From Ruminococcus sp. (GTDB taxonomy: Bacteria > Bacillota > Clostridia > Oscillospirales > Ruminococcaceae), in NCBI GenBank assembly GCA_019417865.1, contig DYCW01000207.1, positions 1 to 9,732 of the forward strand: 9,732 nucleotides of DNA, read 5' to 3'. Under the pieces are notes generated by a model. That model saw nothing but the letters and a program-made list of their open reading frames with translations, made no database searches and was not told the DNA's origin. The translations under genes were made by a program, and so were the position numbers. Numbering within the stretch: the first letter of the stretch is position 1; each line of letters starts with the position of its first letter. Positions 4,632 through 9,732 of the stretch are shown one piece after another.

Positions 4632-7232
4632 ATGAATGCACAGAAATTGACGGAAAAATCTTTGGAAGCCATTCAACATGCAAATGATTTGGCAATCTCT
4701 CACCAGAATCAAATGATTCAGCAGGTACATTTGTTGTGTGCTTTGTTGCAGCAGGAATCTGGTCTGATTCCACAGTTATTCCAGAAAATGGGGCTTTCTG
4801 CGGAGACAGCTGTACAGGATCTGGAACGGCAGATTGACCAGTTGCCGGCAGTCACAGGTAGTGGCAGAAAAGCAGATTCTGTTTATGTCGCACAGGATGT
4901 GGATACAGTTTTGACCGATGCAGAGAAGCAGGCAGAAAAAATGCGGGATGCTTATGTATCTGTAGAGCATATTATGCTCAGTCTGCTTGATCATGCCAAT
5001 ACAGACCTGAAGAAATTGTTTCAGAAGTGGAGCCTCAAAAAGTCAGACTTTTTGAATGCTTTAATGTCAGTGCGGGGCAACCAGCAGGTCACTGGACAAA
5101 ATCCAGAGGAAACCTACGATGTCTTGACGAAGTATGGACAGGATTTGGTGCAGCTTGCTCGCAATAATAAATTGGATCCTGTTATCGGCAGAGACAGCGA
5201 GATTCGGAATGTGATTCGGATTTTGTCCCGTAAAACGAAAAACAATCCGGTTTTAATCGGGGAACCGGGAGTCGGGAAAACCGCAATTGCAGAGGGATTG
5301 GCACTGCGAATTGTTCGAGGGGATGTACCGGACAATTTGAAAGAACGAAAACTGTTTTCGTTGGATTTGGGGGCATTGGTTGCCGGTGCAAAGTATCGGG
5401 GCGAATTTGAAGAACGGTTAAAAGCAGTTTTGAATGAAATCAAAAAGAGTGAGGGGAAAATTATCCTCTTTATTGATGAGTTGCACACCATTGTCGGAGC
5501 AGGTAAAACAGACGGGGCAATGGATGCCGGCAACTTGTTAAAGCCGATGCTGGCGAGAGGAGAATTGCATTGTATCGGTGCCACTACGCTGAATGAATAC
5601 CGACAGTATATCGAAAAAGACGCTGCATTGGAACGACGGTTTCAGCCGGTTATGGTGAACGAGCCAACCGTAGAGGATACGATTTCTATCTTGCGTGGTC
5701 TGAAAGAACGGTATGAGGTTTTTCACGGTGTAAAGATTCAAGATCAGGCTCTGATTGCTGCTGCAACGCTTTCGGATCGTTATATTACAGACCGCTTCTT
5801 GCCGGATAAGGCCATTGACCTGATTGATGAAGCGTGTGCATTGATTCGGACAGAGATGAATTCTATGCCGACAGAGATGGATGAAATCCAGCGGAAAATC
5901 ATGCAGCATGAAATTGAAGAAGCGGCTTTGAAGAAAGAAGACGATAAACTGTCACAGGCACATCTGGCAGAGGTACAGCAAGAATTGGCACAAATGCGGG
6001 AACAGTTCCATGCCATGAAGGCACAGTGGGAGAATGAAAAGACGAATATCTCTAAAGTGCAAAAACTGCGGGAGGAGTTGGAGCAGGTCAATGCACAGAT
6101 TGAAAAGGCAGAACGAGAATATGACTTAAATAAAGCGGCTGAATTGAAGTATGGCAAGTTGCCTTCTCTGAAGAAAGAATTAGAAGCAGAAGAAGAAAAG
6201 GCAGAGACATCCAAAGAAAAGAGTGACAGCCTGCTGCGGGATAAAGTCACCGAAGAGGAAATTGCAAGAATTATCTGCCGCTGGACAGGCATTCCAGTTG
6301 CTCGTCTGATGGAGGGCGAACGGGAAAAGCTGCTGCATATGGAAGATATTTTACATCGCCGTGTTATCGGTCAGGATGAAGCCGTGGAGAAAGTCAGCGA
6401 TGCGATTTTACGTTCCCGTGCCGGTATTCAAGATCCGAATCGACCGCTTGGTTCGTTCCTGTTTTTAGGACCAACCGGTGTTGGTAAAACCGAACTGGCG
6501 AAAGCACTGGCAGAGGCATTATTTGATGATGAAAATAACATTGTTCGGATTGATATGAGTGAGTATATGGAGAAGTTCAGTGTGAGCCGTTTGATTGGAG
6601 CACCTCCTGGATATGTTGGATACGAGGAAGGTGGTCAGCTAACGGAAGCTGTTCGGAGAAAACCGTATGCAGTTGTTCTGCTGGATGAAATCGAAAAGGC
6701 ACATCCAGATGTCTTTAACATCTTGCTGCAAGTTCTGGATGATGGCAGAATCACCGATTCGCAGGGCAGAACGGTAGACTTCAAGAATACCATTATCATT
6801 CTGACTTCTAATCTGGGTTCACCGTATATTTTGGAAGGGATCAATGCAAATGGTGAGATTTCGGAAGAAGCCCGCCAAAAAGTTGACCAGCTGCTGAAGC
6901 AGTCATTCCGTCCGGAATTTCTGAACCGTCTGGATGAAATTGTTTTCTATAAGCCATTGATGAAAACGGAAATTTATCAGATTGTGGATTTGATGTTGAA
7001 TAATCTGCGGAAACGGTTGGAGGAAAAGCAGCTATCCCTGAACGTAACCGATGCTGCAAAAGATTATATCATTTCAAATGGATATGATGTCAACTATGGT
7101 GCTCGTCCGCTGAAGCGTTGGATTCAACAAAAAGTAGAGACGCTGCTAGCAAGAAAAATCATTGCCGAGAATGTTGCACCAAATACGGTACTGCAGGTGG
7201 ACTATGACGGCAGTAGGCTGATTGTCCGATAA
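4632..7232 (+). CDS. clpB: ATP-dependent protein disaggregase ClpB (HSP100)
   Basis: ClpB is a cytoplasmic hexameric AAA+ unfoldase that, with DnaK, threads and rescues aggregated proteins. The 866-aa protein has a Clp N-domain (about 1-145). AAA-1 shows Walker A GEPGVGKT (210-217), pore tyrosine Y255 in KYRGEFEERL, Walker B IILFIDE (277-283) and Arg fingers R335-R336. The charged coiled-coil middle domain spans about 408-530. AAA-2 shows Walker A GPTGVGKT (613-620), pore motif GYVG (660-663), Walker B VVLLDE (681-686) and sensor-2 GARPLKR (823-829). The long middle domain and the absence of a ClpP-binding loop separate it from ClpC and ClpA. An in-frame ATG at 4578 would add 18 residues rich in Cys, but it sits in the leader hairpin region and has no SD; ATG 4632 has a strong one. 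The closest upstream gene encodes an RHH protein. Stress regulation through CIRCE or CtsR is not evident here. Confidence 0.97.
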   Translation: MNAQKLTEKSLEAIQHANDLAISHQNQMIQQVHLLCALLQQESGLIPQLFQKMGLSAETAVQDLERQIDQLPAVTGSGRKADSVYVAQDVDTVLTDAEKQAEKMRDAYVSVEHIMLSLLDHANTDLKKLFQKWSLKKSDFLNALMSVRGNQQVTGQNPEETYDVLTKYGQDLVQLARNNKLDPVIGRDSEIRNVIRILSRKTKNNPVLIGEPGVGKTAIAEGLALRIVRGDVPDNLKERKLFSLDLGALVAGAKYRGEFEERLKAVLNEIKKSEGKIILFIDELHTIVGAGKTDGAMDAGNLLKPMLARGELHCIGATTLNEYRQYIEKDAALERRFQPVMVNEPTVEDTISILRGLKERYEVFHGVKIQDQALIAAATLSDRYITDRFLPDKAIDLIDEACALIRTEMNSMPTEMDEIQRKIMQHEIEEAALKKEDDKLSQAHLAEVQQELAQMREQFHAMKAQWENEKTNISKVQKLREELEQVNAQIEKAEREYDLNKAAELKYGKLPSLKKELEAEEEKAETSKEKSDSLLRDKVTEEEIARIICRWTGIPVARLMEGEREKLLHMEDILHRRVIGQDEAVEKVSDAILRSRAGIQDPNRPLGSFLFLGPTGVGKTELAKALAEALFDDENNIVRIDMSEYMEKFSVSRLIGAPPGYVGYEEGGQLTEAVRRKPYAVVLLDEIEKAHPDVFNILLQVLDDGRITDSQGRTVDFKNTIIILTSNLGSPYILEGINANGEISEEARQKVDQLLKQSFRPEFLNRLDEIVFYKPLMKTEIYQIVDLMLNNLRKRLEEKQLSLNVTDAAKDYIISNGYDVNYGARPLKRWIQQKVETLLARKIIAENVAPNTVLQVDYDGSRLIVR

Positions 7233-7256
7233 ATGCTGCATTTATGCGTATTTTTT
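7229..7256 (+). terminator. Weak terminator-like hairpin at the clpB stop
   Basis: ATAAATG (7229-7235) and CATTTAT (7239-7245) form a 7-bp, AT-rich stem with a 3-nt loop that includes the stop codon. Six T residues follow at 7251-7256, five bases after the stem. The weak stem and offset T tract make efficient termination doubtful, so some read-through into the HU gene is possible. Confidence 0.3.
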
Positions 7257-7318
7257 CATAAAAATCGAGTCAAAAAGCAGCGAATCTTCTGTATAATTGT
7301 CATTTTTGCAAAGAGTTC

Positions 7319-7347
7319 TTGACAAATCCTTTGGAATCCGCTATAAT
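7319..7347 (+). promoter_or_regulatory. Consensus sigma-A promoter of the HU operon
   Basis: TTGACA (7319-7324) and TATAAT (7342-7347) are both perfect consensus with a 17-bp spacer. Transcription would begin near 7354, about 28 nt before the ATG. Such a strong promoter suits an abundant nucleoid protein. Confidence 0.92.
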
Positions 7348-7381
7348 GCGTATAGATAACGATTTATGGAGGATTTACGAT

Positions 7382-7660
7382 ATGACAAAGACAGAATTGA
7401 TTCAGGCTGTGCAGGAAAAGCTGAACTGTACCAAGAAGGATGCCGAACTGGCGGTTAACACCGTGTTCGAAGTGCTTTCTGAAGCATTGGTTGCAGAAGA
7501 AAAGGTGACAATTTCTAAGTTTGGTTCTTTTGAAGTACGGCAGCGAAATGAAAAAATCTGTAAGAATCCGCACACGCATGAACCGATGATCGTTCCAGCA
7601 TCCAAAGCACCTGTTTTTAAGGCAAGCAAGACGCTGAAGGATGTTGTCAATCAGAAGTAA
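7382..7660 (+). CDS. hup: HU-family nucleoid DNA-binding protein
   Basis: HU is a small dimeric protein that bends and compacts DNA in the nucleoid. The 92-aa product shows the helical body MTKTELIQAVQEKL and the hinge VTISKFGSFEVR (42-53). The DNA-wrapping arm has the intercalating proline at P63 in KNPHT, and it ends in VPASKAPVFKASKTLKDVV. The arm is slightly unusual: the common arginine-rich R-x-G-R-N-P is EKICKNP here, with a cysteine at residue 60, and the usual TG of NPxTG is TH. The ATG at 7382 has GGAGG at 7368-7372, 9 nt away. A longer in-frame reading upstream would start inside the promoter and is not used. The gene is followed after 50 bp, without a terminator, by a DUF6465-like gene, so the two form an operon. 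Confidence 0.93.
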   Translation: MTKTELIQAVQEKLNCTKKDAELAVNTVFEVLSEALVAEEKVTISKFGSFEVRQRNEKICKNPHTHEPMIVPASKAPVFKASKTLKDVVNQK

Positions 7661-7710
7661 CGTCAAGCCAAGGGAAAAACGATTTAACTATGGAAGGGAG
7701 TATTTGCAAA

Positions 7711-7983
7711 ATGGCAAGACAGAAGAAAGAGACTGTTACGGCAACAGAGGCAACTGCTACACCGGCAAAGAGAACTGTAACTCGTAAGAAAGTTTTGTTT
7801 ACCTTGCAGTTTGCTGGCAAGGAACTGACTGTTGCAGAGATGGAAGAACTGGCGGTATCTACATGGATGGAATTGACCAGCGGTCAGAAAAAGGACGCCA
7901 AGGACATTCAGCTTTACGCAAAGCCGGAGGATGGCATGCTATATTATGTCATTAACGGTACATCCGGTTCCGTTGCTCTTTGA
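7711..7983 (+). CDS. Small basic DUF6465-like protein of unknown function
   Basis: This 90-aa protein has an N-terminal tail of about 27 residues rich in Lys, Thr, Ala and Arg, likely disordered. A compact domain follows: VLFTLQFAGKELTVAEMEELAV, then a lysine-rich helix-turn (SGQKKDAKDIQLYAKPEDG), then MLYYVINGTSGSVAL. The order 'FAGKE... DIxLYxKPEDGxxYYVING' is what I recall of DUF6465, a Clostridia family without known function. ATG 7711 has GAAGGGAG ending at 7700, 10 nt away. An in-frame ATG at 7690 would add seven residues but lacks a positioned SD. The basic tail and the position directly behind HU suggest a nucleic-acid-associated role, which is inference only. The gene is ended by the terminator at 8008-8045. 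Confidence 0.82.
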   Translation: MARQKKETVTATEATATPAKRTVTRKKVLFTLQFAGKELTVAEMEELAVSTWMELTSGQKKDAKDIQLYAKPEDGMLYYVINGTSGSVAL

Positions 7984-8007
7984 GTGGATGTAGAATAGAA
8001 TCTGATG

Positions 8008-8045
8008 AAAAACCGTCTGCGGTGCAATTTTCGCAGACGGTTTTT
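8008..8045 (+). terminator. Strong intrinsic terminator of the HU/DUF6465 operon
   Basis: A perfect 14-bp stem pairs 8008-8021 with 8032-8045 around a 10-nt loop. Its GC core is CCGTCTGCG, and it runs into a T-rich tail (8041-8050). The A-rich 5' side means it could also work on the opposite strand. Confidence 0.93.
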
Positions 8046-8233
8046 GTTTTAGTTGTTCATAGTACGCATTTGTGCAGAAATAACAGGCTGTCAAATCTGA
8101 ATCAGACTTTTGTATTTTCATACGGAAAACAACGGGTTTACAGTTGCAGGGCTGTCTGCATGACAAATTGTATACATGATTTTTTCGTAAGTGATTGCCG
8201 TTGTTTTTATTTTCTGTTTTTTTAAAAGGGCAC
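8046..8233. other. Gene-free spacer with nothing assignable
   Basis: This AT-rich spacer lies between the HU-operon terminator and the riboswitch promoter. I see no reading frame with a ribosome binding site on either strand, no long repeat and no recognisable RNA. Minor symmetrical bits are present (TCTGA/TCAGA near 8095-8107, TGCAG/CTGCA near 8143-8160), but they are short enough to be chance. Confidence 0.5.
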
Positions 8234-8262
8234 TTGCAATTTGCTTTTTCATGTGATATACT
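8234..8262 (+). promoter_or_regulatory. Promoter of the cobalamin riboswitch-cbiK transcript
   Basis: TTGCAA (8234-8239) and TATACT (8257-8262) are 17 bp apart, with TGA before the -10 box giving an extended -10. The predicted start is near 8269, about 40 nt upstream of the riboswitch P1 stem. Confidence 0.75.
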
Positions 8263-8307
8263 AAGTATGGATTCATGAATACCACCCATTTGAAACAATT
8301 GAATAAG

Positions 8308-8488
8308 AATAAACGGTGCCTCTGGCTGATAAACCAGAGGGTAAAAGGGAAACAGGTGAAATTCCTGTACGATCTCGTCACTGTAATTGGGAAGTAAGGA
8401 GCAATTGTGCAGCTGCACAGTCACTGACAACATGTTGGGAAGGCTGTTTCTTGCAAGGATCCTTCAGTCAGGAAACCTGCCGTTTATT
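8308..8488 (+). promoter_or_regulatory. Cobalamin (B12) riboswitch aptamer
   Basis: This is a cis-acting RNA that binds adenosylcobalamin-type ligands and represses downstream expression. P1 is a perfect 9-bp pairing of 8308-8316 with 8480-8488. P2 is CCTCTGG/CCAGAGG (8319-8325/8334-8340). The core consensus AAGGGAA...GGTGAAATTCC (8345-8365) leads into GTCACTGTAA (8377-8386). P6 includes the self-complementary TGTGCAGCTGCACA (8406-8419). The B12 box AGTCAGGAAACCTGCC is at 8466-8481, close to the consensus AGCCAGGARACCTGCC. L5 (ATCTCGT, 8372-8378) can pair with ACGAGGT (8515-8521) downstream, the expected L5-L13 kissing loop. The 3' limit of the functional RNA therefore extends to about 8528. 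Confidence 0.95.
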
Positions 8489-8510
8489 GGTACAGGAAAG
8501 ATAGATTCCA

Positions 8511-8611
8511 GATCACGAGGTATTGATCGTACTGTTTTCGGCACTGCTTCATTTTGAAGCAAGGCCTGATTGTTGTGCTTTCTACTCGTTTTCGGGCGGA
8601 AAGTATTTTTT
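8511..8611 (+). terminator. Riboswitch expression platform with L13 hairpin and terminator-like hairpin
   Basis: GATC/GATC (8511-8514/8525-8528) closes a loop that carries the L13 sequence. TGCTTC (8545-8550) can pair with GAAGCA (8556-8561). A final hairpin pairs 8578-8588 with 8593-8603 around a TTTT loop, with one A-C mismatch and two G-T wobbles, and is followed by T6 at 8606-8611. GAAGCA can alternatively take TGCTT (8576-8580), which would disrupt the last hairpin, so a transcription-termination switch is plausible. The leader then runs another 64 nt to the cbiK start. Confidence 0.6.
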
Positions 8612-8675
8612 GCTTTCTGCTCTCTATGTTATCTATTTTAAATCATCATCATGATAGCAGAAAAGGAGTATTATA

Positions 8676-9686
8676 ATGAAAAAATTAGCAATTCTCACAA
8701 CGGCGTTGGCAATGACTACTGCAATATTGACCGGTTGTTCTGGTGAAATAAGTACAGATACAGAAAGTTCCGGCAGCCAGATTGCTTCGGCTGCGGAAAC
8801 AACCAATATTTCCACGGAAGAAACTGCTGTGGAAGAAGAAAATTATGACACCGGAGATGCATCTTTGGATAACATCCGCAATCAGGATGAGATTGGCGAA
8901 AAGGAATTGCTGGTACTTAGCTTTGGGACAAGTTATAACGATAGCCGCCGCTTGACCATTGGTGCAATTGAAAACGATTTAGAGAAAGCCTTTCCAGATT
9001 ATTCAGTCAGAAGAGGCTTTACTGCCAATATCATTATTGATCATGTACAGCGTCGTGACGATATTTTGATTGATGATGTAGATGCGGCTCTGAACAGAGC
9101 GGTAGATAATGGTGTAAAAACGCTTGTCGTACAGCCGACTCATTTAATGCATGGTTTGGAGTATGACGAGCTGGTGGAAGCTGTTTCCGGGTATGCAGAT
9201 GCATTTGATCAAGTCGTATTTGGAGAACCACTTTTGAGCAGTGATGAAGATTTTTCTAGGGTGGAAAAGGCAATTACAGAATGGACAGCAGAATATGATG
9301 ACGGAGAAACGGCAATCTGTTTTATGGGTCATGGCACAGAAGCAGATTCTAATGAAGTTTATCAGAAAATGCAGGATTTGTTGACAGCAGATGGATATGA
9401 AAATTATTTTGTTGGTACAGTGGAAGCAGAACCGTCGTTAGAGGATGTATTGGCTGCGGTTCAGGCAGGAAATTATAAGCGTGTGATTCTGGAACCGTTG
9501 ATGGTTGTAGCTGGAGATCATGCTAATAACGATATGGCAGGCGATGAAGAAGATTCTTGGAAAACTGCTTTTGAGGCAGCGGGTTATGAAGTGAAATGTC
9601 TGCTGCGTGGATTGGGCGAAAATGAAGCCATTCGGGAAATTTATGTAGAACACGCACAGGCTGCCATTCATTCGCTGGAACAGTAA
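8676..9686 (+). CDS. cbiK: CbiK-type sirohydrochlorin cobaltochelatase with lipoprotein signal (extracytoplasmic)
   Basis: CbiK inserts Co2+ into sirohydrochlorin in the anaerobic B12 pathway and is normally a cytoplasmic enzyme of about 260 aa. This 336-aa version has a lipoprotein signal (MKKLAILTTALAMTTAILTGC, lipobox LTGC, lipidated C21). An acidic Ser/Thr/Glu-rich linker follows (about 22-75), and then the full chelatase domain (76-334). Landmarks are LLVLSFGTSYNDSR (78-91), VQPTHLMHGLEYDEL (152-166), FMGHGTEADSN (216-226), VGTVEAEPSLEDVL (246-259) and the CbiK hallmark VVAGDHANNDMAGDEEDSW (277-295). H156 and H282 occupy the positions of the two metal-binding histidines as I recall them from the Salmonella enzyme. 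The ATG at 8676 has AAGGAG at 8663-8668. The upstream cobalamin riboswitch ties it to B12 status. Family and lipoprotein calls are firm. Whether it makes cobalt-sirohydrochlorin or instead handles metal or tetrapyrrole outside the membrane, as known for some periplasmic CbiK proteins, is open. Confidence 0.93.
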   Translation: MKKLAILTTALAMTTAILTGCSGEISTDTESSGSQIASAAETTNISTEETAVEEENYDTGDASLDNIRNQDEIGEKELLVLSFGTSYNDSRRLTIGAIENDLEKAFPDYSVRRGFTANIIIDHVQRRDDILIDDVDAALNRAVDNGVKTLVVQPTHLMHGLEYDELVEAVSGYADAFDQVVFGEPLLSSDEDFSRVEKAITEWTAEYDDGETAICFMGHGTEADSNEVYQKMQDLLTADGYENYFVGTVEAEPSLEDVLAAVQAGNYKRVILEPLMVVAGDHANNDMAGDEEDSWKTAFEAAGYEVKCLLRGLGENEAIREIYVEHAQAAIHSLEQ

Positions 9687-9732
9687 AAATTGTTGAATAT
9701 TAGTATATTATAATAATTAAACGGCTCAAATG
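9687..9732. other. AT-rich intergenic end of the window
   Basis: No terminator hairpin is visible after the cbiK stop before the window ends. A TATAAT match at 9709-9714 has no acceptable -35 partner at 16-18 bp, so I do not call a promoter. The cbiK transcript may continue into genes beyond the window. Confidence 0.4.

Noticed and set aside
5114..5584. 156-codon open frame on the minus strand inside clpB
   Set aside because: It is antisense to the conserved AAA-1 region with no start signal; the + strand gene explains the sequence fully.
5780..6292. 170-codon open frame on the minus strand inside clpB
   Set aside because: It is the Ser/Phe/Cys-rich antisense reading of the Glu/Lys-rich ClpB middle domain, a common codon artefact.
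7292..7297. Additional TATAAT upstream of the HU promoter
   Set aside because: No recognisable -35 box lies 16-18 bp upstream, and a perfect promoter is present just downstream.
7319..7381. N-terminal extension of the HU protein
   Set aside because: It would start within the -35 box of a consensus promoter; ATG 7382 has a good SD and gives the standard HU length.
7939..8433. 164-codon open frame on the minus strand
   Set aside because: It runs antisense through a terminator, the spacer and the cobalamin riboswitch. It has no convincing ribosome binding site, and its translation resembles no protein family.

Overview
The window looks like a chromosomal segment from a low-to-moderate-GC Gram-positive anaerobe of the class Clostridia. 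It is probably from the Oscillospiraceae/Ruminococcus neighbourhood. This rests on strong purine-rich Shine-Dalgarno sequences, near-consensus sigma-A promoters, a Bcr-type two-component/ABC cassette, a DUF6465-like small protein and a cobalamin-riboswitch-controlled CbiK lipoprotein. The lineage is inferred from gene style and was not tested by any search. All real genes lie on the + strand.

Region 1 (1-3743) is a four-gene envelope-stress or peptide-resistance module: an OmpR/PhoB-type response regulator, a BcrA-like ABC ATPase, an ABC-2 type permease, and a histidine kinase with one membrane segment and no extracellular sensor domain. The last two ABC/kinase junctions are tight (4-bp overlap and a 16-nt gap). 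The response regulator is separated from the ATPase by 82 bp holding three 7-bp half-sites spaced exactly 12 bp apart and a second 11-bp-spaced repeat, the likely site of autoregulation. A strong, nearly palindromic terminator closes the module.

Region 2 (3786-7256) has a consensus promoter with an inverted repeat across its -35 box. It drives a 221-aa ribbon-helix-helix protein with an unrecognised C-terminal part, followed without a terminator by the disaggregase gene clpB. clpB also has its own candidate promoter and a 5' hairpin that abuts its ribosome binding site. Neither a CIRCE nor a CtsR box is visible.

Region 3 (7319-8045) is a consensus promoter driving an HU-family DNA-binding protein and a 90-aa DUF6465-like protein, ended by a perfect 14-bp-stem terminator.

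Region 4 (8234-9686) is a cobalamin riboswitch with its own promoter, a predicted L5-L13 kissing loop and a downstream terminator-like hairpin. It controls a predicted lipoprotein version of the anaerobic cobaltochelatase CbiK. The last 46 bases are AT-rich and hold no gene.

I found no mobile element, CRISPR array, tRNA or rRNA. No clearly new multi-gene system is evident. The points most worth following are the extracytoplasmic CbiK, the RHH-clpB pair with its operator-like palindrome and leader hairpin, the phased repeats in front of the ABC genes, and the cysteine cluster at the kinase N-terminus.
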